A stretch of DNA of 64,000 bases from Kumtagia sp052180275. GTDB taxonomy: Bacteria > Pseudomonadota > Alphaproteobacteria > Rhizobiales > Rhizobiaceae. Below the pieces are notes generated by a model that ran no database searches, had not been told where the DNA came from, and worked only from the letters and a program-made list of their open reading frames with translations. The DNA is taken from the NCBI RefSeq assembly GCF_052180275.1, contig NZ_CP197465.1, positions 5,766,001 through 5,830,000 on the forward strand, given 5' to 3'. The position numbers were made by a program, and so were the translations under genes. This document shows positions 53,460 through 63,139 of this stretch, piece by piece. How positions within the stretch are numbered: position 1 is the stretch's first letter; every line of letters starts with the position of its first letter.

Positions 53460-54089
53460 TCACTGACCGCGCTCCGCAAAAACGCCGATGAGGCTGAGGT
53501 TGTGGAGGATGATCTGAAGACCAAGCGCAACCTGCGTCACGCCAAGAACCACTCCGAAAATCTGCAGGATCGTACCAGCCCATTTCAGGATCGTTGCGGC
53601 GAAAAGCATCGAAATCCAATTGAGGGCGAGGATCAGGAGGACGATACCGATCACCACCGTACTGCCTTCGAATTGGCCGTCGGCAAGCGTTGCGAAGACG
53701 ATTACTGCGGCCACCCCTTGAGGGGTGACGATGATCGGGTACGCGATCGGCATCAGGGCAAGCCCGACGGTCTGCTCAAAAACGTCGTCTCGATAGATTC
53801 GAGAAGGCGTTCCACCCTGCATCACCGTCTGCAGCGCCACCAGGAACAGGATCGTGCCTCCGGTCAAGGCGAGCACCGGCAGCGAAATTCCAAAATTTTC
53901 GAGCATGGTCCGTCCGAGGAGCCCCGCGACAAGCAAGGCTGCGGCCGAGAACAATATGGCCCGGCGGGCAATTCGGCGGCGCATGGCGAGGTCGAAACGC
54001 TGCGTCAGATCCTGGAATGGAACCAATATCTTGATCGGGCCAAGCACAAGGAAAAGCATGAGGAAAATCTTGAAAGGGCCGAATTCCAT
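53460..54089 (-). CDS. MarC family membrane protein
   Basis: 209 residues with six spans. Family signs: EFGPFKIFLMLFLVLGPIKILVPF at the start, MLENFGISLPVLALTGGTILFLVALQTVMQGG and AYPIIVTPQGVAAVIVFATL. MarC proteins have unknown transport function; the old link with multiple antibiotic resistance has been withdrawn. Convergent with nothing; 162 nt gap before the permease. Confidence 0.9.
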   Translation of the reverse strand: MEFGPFKIFLMLFLVLGPIKILVPFQDLTQRFDLAMRRRIARRAILFSAAALLVAGLLGRTMLENFGISLPVLALTGGTILFLVALQTVMQGGTPSRIYRDDVFEQTVGLALMPIAYPIIVTPQGVAAVIVFATLADGQFEGSTVVIGIVLLILALNWISMLFAATILKWAGTILQIFGVVLGVTQVALGLQIILHNLSLIGVFAERGQ

Positions 54090-54217
54090 CCGATGGCCTC
54101 ACTTGTCCTGGCTCCAAGCAAGGCGCGGTGGATGCAACCACATTGGAGGAACCTGCCGCCGTCTGCGGCCATGCCTGGAATGGCGTGGCATCGTCGGCTG
54201 ACGGAGCTTTGTCCCTG

Positions 54218-54487
54218 TCACAACGATTGCCGCGCTTTCTGCAGAAATTGCTCTATCTCGGTCTCAAGACCAGGGATCAGCGCGCGAAAGTCAGCGACCT
54301 CGAGCCTGTTGGCTCCATCAGGAAGCGCTTCGAACCACGACAGACTCGCGCGAGCGAGCATGTATTCCTCGCAGATTCCGCGAAACGTCTCGTCCCTGAG
54401 TATCAGGCGGCGAATCAGCCCACCGTCATTCGGAAAGCGGGCGATGATCTGCGTAAGGTCAAGGCGTGCCGCATTCGCGCCAGCCAT
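54218..54487 (-). CDS. Small conserved hypothetical protein
   Basis: 89 residues: an all-helical protein with DLTQIIARFPNDGGLIRRLILRDETFRGICEEYMLARASLSWFEALPDG...FRALIPGLETEIEQFLQKARQS. The pattern resembles small alphaproteobacterial proteins of no known role. ATG at 54487; GGAGGCAGC lies just before it. Transcribed toward marC, which starts 129 nt further on. Confidence 0.65.
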   Translation of the reverse strand: MAGANAARLDLTQIIARFPNDGGLIRRLILRDETFRGICEEYMLARASLSWFEALPDGANRLEVADFRALIPGLETEIEQFLQKARQSL

Positions 54488-54669
54488 GTTGCTGCCTCCC
54501 GCGCTACCGCCTTCACGTTAGCGCATTCCCACGCGCCGCAGATGTTAATCACTGTTTCAAATAGGTTATTGTAGCTGTTTCAAGATCCATATCATTCCTG
54601 TATAGTGGTCAAACAAAGCAGAATGGCGGCGCGTTTGAACCGCCCCCCGATTGTTTGTGAGAACGAAAA

Positions 54670-56340
54670 ATGACCGGGAGGGAGCTCGGCTGGGGGGAGA
54701 AGAAAAGCGAGCCTTCTCCGCAAGCCGTGCGGGAGGCTCTCGCCAGGATATTATCGTCTGAGGATTTTGATGCGACCGACAGGTTGCGCAATTTTCTGAC
54801 TTACGTTGTCGAAGAGACGCTGCAGGGTCGGCCCTCGCGCATCAAGGGTTATAATATCGCAACTTCTGTGTTCGGACGTGACGACAGTTTCGATCCGCAG
54901 GTCGACTCGATTGTGCGGATCGTGGCCGGTCGATTGCGCCGATCTTTGGAGCACTATTATCTCACAAGCGGCCGCAGTGAGAGCATACAGATCCACATAC
55001 CAAAGGGTTCCTACGTTCCGACGTTTGACCAAATGATCCAGGATCCTCCGGTTGCTGCGACGCCCCAGGAAGACAGGCGCCCGATCGCGGATGGCGGACC
55101 TTCGATATTCGTGGAGGCCTTCACGGAGGAAGGCGACCATTCGGCCTTTCCGCACTTCGTGACCGGATTGACCAGGTTGCTTGTGGTGGGTCTCAGTCGT
55201 TTCTCCGGGCTGCGGATATTCGGTCCGGAAGCGGGAACACTTGTCGAAGGCGCCGAGGCTATGAAGGCCGCCTATGTGTTGCGCGGCGGCGCAGCCATCA
55301 CTGGCGAGCGGTTCTGGGTGGATATTGTCTTCGCCGAGCAGCGCAGCGGTCGAACGATCTGGGCGGACAGTTTCGAGCGGTCCATGAGCCCGGGCGAGAT
55401 ATTCTCCCTGCGCAATGAGGTGGCGAACCGTATCGTTCAAATGCTGGCCCAGCCCTACGGGATAATAAGCAGCGACCGCGCCAAGGACAGTGAGGGCTCT
55501 CCCCCCGACCAACTGGGCAGCTACGGCTGCGTTCTTCGTTTTCACCAGTATTGGCGAACATTCGACCCGCAATTGTTGCCTGAGGTCCGCAGATGCCTGG
55601 AACTTACGGTCAGGCGCGAACCCGGTTACGCGGATGCGTTCGCCTGCCTATCGCTGATCTACTCGAACACGTATCGTTTCCATGGCGATACGGTGCCGCC
55701 GGACTCCGACCTGCTTGATCGTGCCCTAGCCCTGGCCGACCGCGCGGTCGAGCTGGCTCCGAACTCGAGTTGGAGCCATTATGCGAGGTCGCTGGCTTAC
55801 TGGTTCATCTACGATCTGGACTCCAGCATAGCCTCCCTTGAAGCTGCTCGGGCAATCAATCCCAACGATACGGCGATAACCGCCGATCTGGGCCAGAGGT
55901 ATGCGATGCTGGGCAAATGGGATCGGGCGATCCCGCTTCTCGAGGAATCCTACGCACGGAATCCCGCCCAGCCTGGCGGCTACCGGATTGGCCTCTTCCT
56001 CTATCACTATGCGCATGGGCGATATGAGGAAGCACTGATGCAAGCCAGGAAGATGGGCAGCCTCGTGATTTACGGCCCGGTCGCTGTGGCGATGGCGGCC
56101 GCTGAGCTCGGGCGCGATGAGGAAGCGGCTCGCGCCGTCAGGCGCATCATGGCGATCGATCCAGACTACGGTGACCACGTCCTGATAGATCTGGAAAAGC
56201 GCAGCCTGCGTCCGGATCTCGTCGGGATGGTTGTCGACGGCTTGCGCAAGGCCGGACTTCCGGGGCGGGACCTGTCGAAAACCGTCAGCACGAAAGCCTT
56301 TGGCGAACGCCGTCGCAGACCCTACGGTGAAGGCCAATAG
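54670..56340 (+). CDS. TPR protein with adenylate-cyclase-like N-terminal region
   Basis: 556 residues. Residues 15-120 (AVREALARILSSEDFDATDRLRNFLTYVVEETLQGRPSRIKGYNIATSVFGRDDSFDPQVDSIVRIVAGRLRRSLEHYYLTSG...IHIPKGSYVPTFD) form a domain often seen upstream of TPR parts in rhizobial cyclase-like proteins. Residues 330-530 contain about five tetratricopeptide repeats (LALADRAVELAPNSSWSHYARSLAYWF; GKWDRAIPLLEESYARNPAQPGGYRIG). No catalytic cyclase motif is seen. Soluble. Preceded by an AT-rich 182-bp gap. Role probably protein contact or regulation. Confidence 0.8.
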   Translation: MTGRELGWGEKKSEPSPQAVREALARILSSEDFDATDRLRNFLTYVVEETLQGRPSRIKGYNIATSVFGRDDSFDPQVDSIVRIVAGRLRRSLEHYYLTSGRSESIQIHIPKGSYVPTFDQMIQDPPVAATPQEDRRPIADGGPSIFVEAFTEEGDHSAFPHFVTGLTRLLVVGLSRFSGLRIFGPEAGTLVEGAEAMKAAYVLRGGAAITGERFWVDIVFAEQRSGRTIWADSFERSMSPGEIFSLRNEVANRIVQMLAQPYGIISSDRAKDSEGSPPDQLGSYGCVLRFHQYWRTFDPQLLPEVRRCLELTVRREPGYADAFACLSLIYSNTYRFHGDTVPPDSDLLDRALALADRAVELAPNSSWSHYARSLAYWFIYDLDSSIASLEAARAINPNDTAITADLGQRYAMLGKWDRAIPLLEESYARNPAQPGGYRIGLFLYHYAHGRYEEALMQARKMGSLVIYGPVAVAMAAAELGRDEEAARAVRRIMAIDPDYGDHVLIDLEKRSLRPDLVGMVVDGLRKAGLPGRDLSKTVSTKAFGERRRRPYGEGQ

Positions 56341-56453
56341 AGGGCAAAATTCAAAGCTTACTGTAATTTACGCGGCCACACTCGCTTCTGCCGTCGCCTT
56401 CCGTCTATACGGTATGTTTGGGGATTCCTGCGTGGAAAACGGGTAGCAGTGGC

Positions 56454-56906
56454 ATGGACAACCAGATTCATCCGGTGGCTATCGATCACCTCCCTCCCTT
56501 CATAACGGCCCCGGGCCAGACCGACATCCTCTTCAACATCATGATCGTGGTCCTGATCGTGATGATCCTGCTTCTCGGCGCATTCTATTTCCGGCTTCAT
56601 GCGTTGCCCGAACGCCTGGCGCATCGGGCGAACCGGACCCAGATCGAGATCATCGGCGTGCTTGCCCTGATTTCGCTTTTTACCCACAACCACCTGTTCT
56701 GGATCGCCGGCCTGCTCCTTGCGATGGTTCAGTTCCCGGACTTCAGGACGCCGATGGTTTCGATCGCGGATTCTCTCGGCCGCATCGCCAGCCGTTACGA
56801 TCAGCCGCCCTCGCCGCCGCAAGCTGCCGTCCCCGCGGCGCCAGAAAATCCTGTTGTTGCGCAAGCGCAGCAACCTTCGCAAAGCGTTTCCGGCGAAAAG
56901 GCGTGA
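56454..56906 (+). CDS. Small membrane protein
   Basis: 150 residues from ATG 56454. Two membrane spans (DILFNIMIVVLIVMILLLGAFYF; IEIIGVLALISLFTHNHLFWIAGLLLAMVQF) and a Pro/Ala-rich C-terminal tail. The next gene (HlyD) starts 4 nt after its stop, so they are co-translated and probably act together in the membrane. No family name is recognised. Upstream GTGGC rather than a strong ribosome site. Confidence 0.7.
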   Translation: MDNQIHPVAIDHLPPFITAPGQTDILFNIMIVVLIVMILLLGAFYFRLHALPERLAHRANRTQIEIIGVLALISLFTHNHLFWIAGLLLAMVQFPDFRTPMVSIADSLGRIASRYDQPPSPPQAAVPAAPENPVVAQAQQPSQSVSGEKA

Positions 56907-56909
56907 AGC

Positions 56910-58142
56910 ATGGTCGAACTGTTCCTATGCTCGCTGCTGACGATCTTTCCTGATTTTCTGTTTCGGCGGTTCGTGCAGGGCAAAAGGATCGGTCGAGAGA
57001 TCACGATCTATACGGTCTGGTACGAACTGCGGTACGGGATCACCGCGTGCCTTGTCCTCACCATCGCGTTGATCACGCTCATCTTCTACTTCCATCCCGC
57101 AAGCAGCAATGTCACGGCCGCCTTCCGCACCGTGACAATCCTGCCGGAGAAGAACGGGCGCGTTGCTGAGGTCTTCGTGAAGCTCAACGAAGAAGTGAAG
57201 GCCGGTACCCCGTTGTTTCGGCTCGACAGCAGGGAGGAGGAGGCCGCCATGGAGACGGCTCGCCGGCGCTCGGCAGAGGTCGATGCCCAACTGCAGGTCG
57301 CGAAAATGGAACTCGCGGCGGCGGACGGCAGGATCACCCAGGCCGAGGCCGCCTACATGCAGGCGCAGGACGAGCTGAATACGAAGACCGAATTGATGAA
57401 GCGCAACGCCAACGTCGTCACCCAGCGCGAATTGGAGCGGCTGAAGGTCGCCGCCGACGGGCGCGAGGGAGGAGTGAGAGAGGCCCTTGCCAGCAAGGAG
57501 GTGCTGCAGACCCAGATCTCAAGCCTGCTTCCGGCGCAGAAGGCAAGTGCGGAGGCCGCACTGGCGCAAGCCCAGGTGGAACTGGACAGGACAGTCGTGC
57601 GCGCCGGCGTCACCGGCGTGGTTCAGCAGTTCGCGCTGCGCGCCGGCGACGTCGTGAACCCGATGATCCGGTCCGCCGGCATCCTGGTCCCCACCGAGAA
57701 CAGGCGAGTCGGACTGGTCGGGGGTTTCCTGCAGATCGAAGCGCAGGTGATGAAGGTCGGCATGATCGCCGAGGCGACCTGCGCCGCCAAGCCGTTCACC
57801 ATCATCCCAATGGTTGTCACCGAGATCCAGGATGTGATCGCATCCGGCCAGGTCAGGCCGACTGACCAGCTTGTCGATGTGACCCAATTGGCTCGTCCCG
57901 GAACGATCACCGTCTATCTCGAGCCGCTCTGGCCAGGCTTGCTCGATGGCATCCCACCCGGCAGCAGTTGCATTGCCAACGCCTATACGAACAACCACGA
58001 CGAGCTTGCATCGCCCGATATCAGCACAGGGCGCTGGCTCTATCTGCACCTGATCGACACCGTTGGGCTTGTCCACGCCCTGCTGTTGCGGCTGCAGGCG
58101 ATTCTGTTGCCGATACAGACGCTCGTTCTGAGCGGTCACTGA
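56910..58142 (+). CDS. HlyD-family membrane fusion/secretion protein
   Basis: 410 residues. One N-terminal span (YGITACLVLTIALITLIFYFHP) precedes a periplasmic part with a barrel-sandwich lipoyl motif (FRTVTILPEKNGRVAEVFVKLNEEVKAGTPLFRLDSREEEAAMETARR) and a long coiled coil (residues about 120-210), then a beta-barrel (VVRAGVTGVVQQFALRAGDVV). It would bridge an inner-membrane partner with an outer one. The preceding small membrane protein is the likely partner; no ABC gene is adjacent. Confidence 0.88.
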   Translation: MVELFLCSLLTIFPDFLFRRFVQGKRIGREITIYTVWYELRYGITACLVLTIALITLIFYFHPASSNVTAAFRTVTILPEKNGRVAEVFVKLNEEVKAGTPLFRLDSREEEAAMETARRRSAEVDAQLQVAKMELAAADGRITQAEAAYMQAQDELNTKTELMKRNANVVTQRELERLKVAADGREGGVREALASKEVLQTQISSLLPAQKASAEAALAQAQVELDRTVVRAGVTGVVQQFALRAGDVVNPMIRSAGILVPTENRRVGLVGGFLQIEAQVMKVGMIAEATCAAKPFTIIPMVVTEIQDVIASGQVRPTDQLVDVTQLARPGTITVYLEPLWPGLLDGIPPGSSCIANAYTNNHDELASPDISTGRWLYLHLIDTVGLVHALLLRLQAILLPIQTLVLSGH

Positions 58143-58151
58143 CAAAGCGGC

Positions 58152-59870
58152 GTGCCGGAGATGAAGCTCAATCTCCAGTCCTTGCCCTTCGCACCGAGCT
58201 TTCGTGGCTATCGCCTGCCATGGCTTCGCAACGATGTCTCAGCCGGCCTGGCGATCGCCGCCGTCGGCTTGCCGAGCGCGATAGCATACCCGGCGATCGC
58301 CGGGCTTCCCCCGGAAACAGGGCTCTACGCCAGCATCACGCCGCTGGTTGCCTACGCATTGTTCGGGCCCTCGCGGCAACTCATCGTCGGGCCTGATGCG
58401 GCCACGATGACGGTGCTGGCGGCGGCCATGGCGGCGGTGTTGGCGGCCGCGCCGGGGGCCGATCGCGTCGCCGTCGCAGCAACCATGGCGCTGTGCGTGG
58501 GCGCGCTCTGCCTTCTGGCGCGGGTGCTTCACCTCGGCATCATTGCCAGCTTTCTATCGCGGCCGATCCTCATCGGCTTCTTCGCCGGTATTTCGCTGTC
58601 GATCATGATCGGGCAGATCAAGAGGGTTACAGGCGTATCGGTCGAAGCCGACGGCCTGATTTCTCCTCTGGTCGAACTCATCCAGAAGGCAAATCTGATT
58701 CACTGGCCGTCCCTGTTGCTCGCGGCAGTCATGTTCGCCCTATTGCAGGTGTCGACGGCGTTTCGCTCGCCCGTTCCCGGTCCGGTGCTGGTCGTCGTGA
58801 TCTCGGTCGCATTGTCCTTTGTCTTCGATTTCCAGGGACACGGGATTGCCGTTGTAGGTGATGTCCCCACCGCGCTTCCCAGCCTTCGTCTGCCGCCGGT
58901 AGGCGATCTGCCGTTCGATCTCATCCTGTCCGGATCGGCCGCGATCTTCCTGGTCAGCTTCGGCGCTGGCATCGTCACGGCGCGCAGTTTTGGCGCTCGC
59001 GGCGGCTACCGTGTCGACGCCGATGGCGAGCTTGTCGGCTTCGGCGCGGCCAATGTCGCGGCTGGCTTGTTCGGCACCTTCCCGGTAACGGCATCGGATT
59101 CCAGAACGGCCATCAACGCCAATGTTGGCGGACGCTCGCAGATGGCGAGCATCGTGGCGGCCGCAGCACTCATTGCCACCTTGCTCTTCCTCAGCGACGC
59201 GTTGAAGATCCTGCCCGTTCCCGCGCTTGGTGCGATCCTGGTCGCCGCCGCGATAAGCCTGATCGACCTGGGCGCGTTGCGACAGATATGGCGCATCAGC
59301 CCGATGGAGTTCGTGTTCGCGCTGATCGCGCTGTTCGGACCAATTGGCCTCGGCGTCCTGTACGGAGTTATCATCGCGATCGGCGCGACGCTGCTCTACG
59401 TGCTGCGCCAGATGATGTTTCCGCGTGAAGCAATGCTGGGCCGGATACCGGGGCGCGACGGTTTCTACAAACTGCATCGCAGCCCAGCCGCTCGCGCCGT
59501 TCCAGGGCTTGCCATCACCATCGTTCAGGGCAGCCTGCTTTTCTTCAATTCGGATTATGTCGAGACGCGGCTTCGCGCCATTGCCGAGACGCTGTCTGAC
59601 GAAACCCGGTGGTTCGTGCTCGACGCCAGCGCAATCGCCCAGATCGACAGCACCGGCGCCGGCATGCTCGGCGATTTCGCCACCGATCTCGCCAACCGAG
59701 GAATAGCCGTTGGCCTGGCGGAGTTGCATGCCGACGCGCGCGCATTGCTCGAGCGCGCCGGTGTCCTGGCCAGCATCGGCCCGGCGATGATCTTCGACGA
59801 TCTCGACGATGCCCTTCGCGCCTTCGAAGCCCGCAGCGTCGAGACGTCGAACTCACCAATGCCGTCATAG
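58152..59870 (+). CDS. SulP-family inorganic anion transporter with STAS domain
   Basis: 572 residues. The transport region has about 12 spans (SAGLAIAAVGLPSAIAYPAIAGLPPETGLYASITPLVAYALFGPSRQLIVGPDAATMTVLAAAM carries the family motif). The C-terminal STAS domain is about residues 440-555 (GSLLFFNSDYVETRLRAIAETLSDETRWFVLDASAIAQIDSTGAGMLGDFATDLANRGIAVGLAELHADARALLERAG). Substrates in this family are sulfate, bicarbonate or dicarboxylates; not decidable. GTG 58152 or ATG 58161 may be the start. Confidence 0.92.
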   Translation: MPEMKLNLQSLPFAPSFRGYRLPWLRNDVSAGLAIAAVGLPSAIAYPAIAGLPPETGLYASITPLVAYALFGPSRQLIVGPDAATMTVLAAAMAAVLAAAPGADRVAVAATMALCVGALCLLARVLHLGIIASFLSRPILIGFFAGISLSIMIGQIKRVTGVSVEADGLISPLVELIQKANLIHWPSLLLAAVMFALLQVSTAFRSPVPGPVLVVVISVALSFVFDFQGHGIAVVGDVPTALPSLRLPPVGDLPFDLILSGSAAIFLVSFGAGIVTARSFGARGGYRVDADGELVGFGAANVAAGLFGTFPVTASDSRTAINANVGGRSQMASIVAAAALIATLLFLSDALKILPVPALGAILVAAAISLIDLGALRQIWRISPMEFVFALIALFGPIGLGVLYGVIIAIGATLLYVLRQMMFPREAMLGRIPGRDGFYKLHRSPAARAVPGLAITIVQGSLLFFNSDYVETRLRAIAETLSDETRWFVLDASAIAQIDSTGAGMLGDFATDLANRGIAVGLAELHADARALLERAGVLASIGPAMIFDDLDDALRAFEARSVETSNSPMPS

Positions 59871-59896
59871 CACGGCTTAACAGGGAGGGAGCAGCG

Positions 59897-60778
59897 ATGA
59901 GCAAGAAAAAGAACAGGAAGGCTGATCAGGAGCCGCACGAGAAGAAGACCGAAGCGGCCGATGCGCATTCTGCCTCAGATATCGGGCAAGAATCGGAAAA
60001 GGAAAAGTCCGGCGGCAAATACACCAGGGAGCTTGCCCGCCTGCAGATCGAGCTTGCCCATTTGCAGGCTTGGGTGAAATCCACCGGTGCGCGCGTGGTG
60101 ATCATCTTCGAGGGACGAGACGCCGCCGGCAAGGGAGGACTTATCAGGCGCATCACGGAACGCCTCAGCCCTCGCGTATTCCGGATCGTCGCTCTGCCTG
60201 CGCCGTCCGACCGCGAGAAATCCCAAATCTACATGCAACGCTACATCCGCCATCTACCGGCGGCGGGCGAGGTCGTGATCTTCGACCGCAGCTGGTACAA
60301 CCGGCCGGGTGTGGAACGGGTGATGGGTTACTGCTCCGAAAAGCAGGCTCAACGCTTTCTGGAACTGTGCCCCGCTTTCGAGGCTGCGATCGTCGAGTCC
60401 GGCATCACGCTGCTGAAATATTTCCTGACGGTCAGCGAGCACGAGCAGGAGAAACGCTTCAGACGACGCATTGAAGACCCGCTGCGGCAGTGGAAGCTAA
60501 GCCCCATGGACCTCGAGTCCTATCGGCGCTGGTGGGACTACTCCAAGGCCTATGACGAAATGCTCCGCCTTACCAACTCGCCTCACGCGCCATGGTGGAT
60601 CGTGCAATCCGACGACAAGAAGAAGGCGCGCATCAACTGCATCACCCACCTTCTGAAGGCCCTCCCCTACGAGCCGCCGAAATTCGAGGAGCCGAAGCTG
60701 GGCAAGCGGCAGAAACGACCGGACGACTACGTCGAGGATTCCTCCCCGCGCAATTTCGTACAGGACGTCATGTTTTGA
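59897..60778 (+). CDS. ppk2: Polyphosphate kinase 2 family protein
   Basis: 293 residues. Walker A is FEGRDAAGKGGLIRRITERL (about residues 70-90), Walker B/catalytic segment is GEVVIFDRSWYNRPGVERVMGYCSEKQ, and the lid region WWDYSKAYDEMLRLTNSPHAPWWIVQSDDKKKARIN matches PPK2, which uses polyphosphate to phosphorylate nucleoside phosphates. The first 40 residues (KKKNRKADQEPHEKKTEAADAHS) are charged and probably disordered. ATG 59897 follows GGAGGGAGC. Confidence 0.92.
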   Translation: MSKKKNRKADQEPHEKKTEAADAHSASDIGQESEKEKSGGKYTRELARLQIELAHLQAWVKSTGARVVIIFEGRDAAGKGGLIRRITERLSPRVFRIVALPAPSDREKSQIYMQRYIRHLPAAGEVVIFDRSWYNRPGVERVMGYCSEKQAQRFLELCPAFEAAIVESGITLLKYFLTVSEHEQEKRFRRRIEDPLRQWKLSPMDLESYRRWWDYSKAYDEMLRLTNSPHAPWWIVQSDDKKKARINCITHLLKALPYEPPKFEEPKLGKRQKRPDDYVEDSSPRNFVQDVMF

Positions 60779-60783
60779 AAGGC

Positions 60784-60804
60784 GAGCCCGCCACGAGCGG
60801 GCTC
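60784..60804. terminator. Bidirectional hairpin between ppk2 and the 60812 gene
   Basis: A perfect 8-bp GC-rich stem GAGCCCGC / GCGGGCTC around CACGA. It stands 5 nt after the ppk2 stop and 8 nt after the end of the convergent gene. A T-rich stretch (ATTTTG) follows on the + side. Acts as an end signal for both genes. Confidence 0.65.
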
Positions 60805-60811
60805 CCACCTG

Positions 60812-61282
60812 TCATTTTGTCTCGGGAGCCCAGCTCAGGAAGAAGCCGACATCGCCCGGCATGCCGCCGGGGAAGTTGATGATCATCGCCTTGAGCTTAT
60901 AGCCTTGAGGCTTGCCGAACGCCTGGTAGCGCTCGAAGAACTCCTTGGCTTTGCCCTGCAGGGTCTGCGGCCAGGCCGGGTCGTTGCTGTTGATCGCGCG
61001 TCCGCTGTCGGTGCAGAGTTCCGACGGGAAACTGTAGACCATCGCCTCGAGCTTGCCAGCTTCGACGGCGATCATGACCAAGCGTCGCACGGTCGCGATC
61101 TCTTCCTCGGTCACGTGATGGCCGAGGAACTCGTCCGTGAACTTGGTGAGTTCCTTCTGCTTGGCGTCTTGTTCCCTTCGATACTGCGATACTTTTTCCA
61201 TCTCCTTTTCGAGCAGCTTCTGGCGGAGCTGGGCGGCGGATATGGGCGTCGCTGTCGGGTCGATCGATTTGTCCGAGGCCAT
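60812..61282 (-). CDS. Conserved hypothetical protein
   Basis: 156 residues from ATG 61282. A coiled-coil-like start (LRQKLLEKEMEKVSQYRREQDAKQKELTKFTDEFLGHHVTEEEIATVRRLVMIAVEAGKLEAMVYSFPSELCTDSGRAINSNDPAWPQTLQGKAKEFFERY) and a more conserved end (YKLKAMIINFPGGMPGDVGFFLSW). It resembles small proteins seen beside ppk2 in Mesorhizobium, with no assigned function. Convergent with ppk2. Confidence 0.7.
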   Translation of the reverse strand: MASDKSIDPTATPISAAQLRQKLLEKEMEKVSQYRREQDAKQKELTKFTDEFLGHHVTEEEIATVRRLVMIAVEAGKLEAMVYSFPSELCTDSGRAINSNDPAWPQTLQGKAKEFFERYQAFGKPQGYKLKAMIINFPGGMPGDVGFFLSWAPETK

Positions 61283-61886
61283 GTCGATAGGTCCAGTCAA
61301 GGTTTCCGATCTCACAGATTACCATGGCAGGAGCGCCATTTTGCAGCAGTCCACCGAGGCCAAATCGAAGATACGGTAATATACCCAACGGGCATGCCCA
61401 CGACAGGCCTCCTAGCGTTTGCTTCGGGCAAGCGCCGACTGACACCAACGGTGTTCACGATCAACGCCAAGTTGAGCAAGTAGTCGATCTATATCCGACC
61501 GACAGTCTCATGCCGTGGGGGTACTGGACCAATCCACACACGTAAAACCTAGTAATTAACCCTGCGCGACCTATGAACAGGCCATCCTCCGTTCAATTGT
61601 AGCCAACGGCGTCGCCGCTCCGCATGGGTCGACTATGTCCGTTGGCGTCTGGGCTTGAGGAGGCTGGTCTGACGGCGAGAGTAATCTGCTGCGACAAGGT
61701 GCAATCGGTCAGTTTTCTGAGGAGCCGCGATGGCTCCGCTCCAGATGAAGGGCGCCATGACGCCGGTATTTCTCACAAGGTTAGCCAATGGCTCCGATCG
61801 AGCTTTCCGCCGGTCGTCCCGATCACCTCGGCGTCGTTGTGACGATCTGGTGATCCTGTGTTCGTAGGCGGCAAGCCTGGAGGGGA
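61283..61886. other. Upstream region of the arginine deiminase operon
   Basis: 604 bp with no convincing gene. It should hold the arcA promoter. A short hairpin GGAGCC-GCGAT-GGCTCC is at 61721-61737. I looked for an FNR/FixK box (TTGAT-N4-ATCAA) and found none that fits. Short reading frames here lack codon support. Nothing else is recognised. Confidence 0.5.
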
Positions 61887-63119
61887 ATGATGCGAGAGTT
61901 CGGTGTGCATTCGGAAGTCGGCAAGCTGCGCACCGTGATGGTGTGCAAGCCTTCGCTTGCGCACCAGCGGCTTACTCCCGGCAACTGCCACTCCCTGCTC
62001 TTCGACGATGTCATCTGGGTGCACGAGGCGCAGAAAGACCATTACGACTTCACGCTGAAGATGCAGGAGCGCGGCGTCGAAGTTCTGGAACTTCACGATC
62101 TGCTGGCCGAAACGTTCCACGTCGGAGAAGGCCGCAGCTTCGTACTCGACCGGCTGATAACACCCAATTCCGTTGGCTTTCAGAACGCCGCCTTCATGCG
62201 GCCGTGGCTGGACGAATTGAATGCGAAACATCTTTCGGACTTGATGATCGGCGGCATTACCGTCGCCGATCTTCCCGAGAGCATCGGCAAGGGGATGATG
62301 TCCGAGGCGTTCGGCGACGCCGAATTTATCCTGCCGCCGATCCCGAACACGCTTTTCCAGCGCGACCCGTCCTGCTGGATTTATGGCGGCGTGACCTGCA
62401 ATCCCATGTACTGGCCGGCCCGCAAGCCTGAAACGCTGTTGCAGCGTGCCGTCTACAAGTTCCACCCCTCCTTCAGCGGCGGGAACTTCAAGATCTGGTG
62501 GGGCGATTCCGATGAAGGGTATGCCCACGCCTCGATGGAAGGCGGCGACGTGATGCCGATCGGAAAGGGCGTCGTCCTCATTGGGCTCGGGGAAAGGACA
62601 ACCCATCAGGCCGTCGGACAGGTGGCGCGCGAACTGTTCAAGAGCGGCGGCGCGACACGCGTCATCGGCTGCCTGATGCCCAAGAGCAGGGCGGCAATGC
62701 ATCTCGACACGGTATTCACCTTCTGCGACCGCGATCTGGTGACCGTGTTTCGCGACGTCGTCGACCAGGTCCGATGTTACAGCATCTATCCCCTCGACGA
62801 GAGCGGTGCCTTCGAGGTTCACCGTGAGGAAAAGCACTTGCTGCAGGTGGTGGAGGAAGCACTTGGAATCGGCAAGCTGCGGACGGTGACGACGGGCGGC
62901 AACGTCTACGAGGCCGAGCGGGAACAATGGGACGACGGCAACAATGTCGTCGCGCTCGAGCCGGGCGTTGTCGTCGCCTACGACCGCAACCCCCACACCA
63001 ATACGCTGCTTCGCAAAGCCGGGGTCGAAGTCATAACGATCCGCGGGTCCGAACTCGGGCGCGGGCGCGGCGGCGGACACTGCATGACCTGCCCGATCCT
63101 GCGCGACCCGGCCTACTGA
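61887..63119 (+). CDS. arcA: Arginine deiminase
   Basis: 410 residues, the usual size. Start region FGVHSEVGKLRTVMVCKPSLAHQRLTPGNC and the core FQRDPSCWIYGGVTCNPMYWPAR, MPIGKGVVLIGLGERTTHQAV, LMPKSRAAMHLDTVFTFCDRD are typical. The catalytic Cys399 lies in GGGHCMTCP. It turns arginine into citrulline and ammonia. ATG 61887 or 61890 after TGGAGGGGA. Ornithine carbamoyltransferase follows 20 nt later as the second step of the pathway. Confidence 0.97.
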   Translation: MMREFGVHSEVGKLRTVMVCKPSLAHQRLTPGNCHSLLFDDVIWVHEAQKDHYDFTLKMQERGVEVLELHDLLAETFHVGEGRSFVLDRLITPNSVGFQNAAFMRPWLDELNAKHLSDLMIGGITVADLPESIGKGMMSEAFGDAEFILPPIPNTLFQRDPSCWIYGGVTCNPMYWPARKPETLLQRAVYKFHPSFSGGNFKIWWGDSDEGYAHASMEGGDVMPIGKGVVLIGLGERTTHQAVGQVARELFKSGGATRVIGCLMPKSRAAMHLDTVFTFCDRDLVTVFRDVVDQVRCYSIYPLDESGAFEVHREEKHLLQVVEEALGIGKLRTVTTGGNVYEAEREQWDDGNNVVALEPGVVVAYDRNPHTNTLLRKAGVEVITIRGSELGRGRGGGHCMTCPILRDPAY

Positions 63120-63139
63120 ACATCTGGAGGAGTGGACTG

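Noticed and set aside
53424..54521. Long + strand frame across marC
   Set aside because: Opposes marC, which has clear membrane segments and family motifs.
61283..61886. FNR/FixK or ArgR box upstream of arcA
   Set aside because: No sequence fits TTGAT-N4-ATCAA or a convincing Arg box; only a short hairpin is seen.
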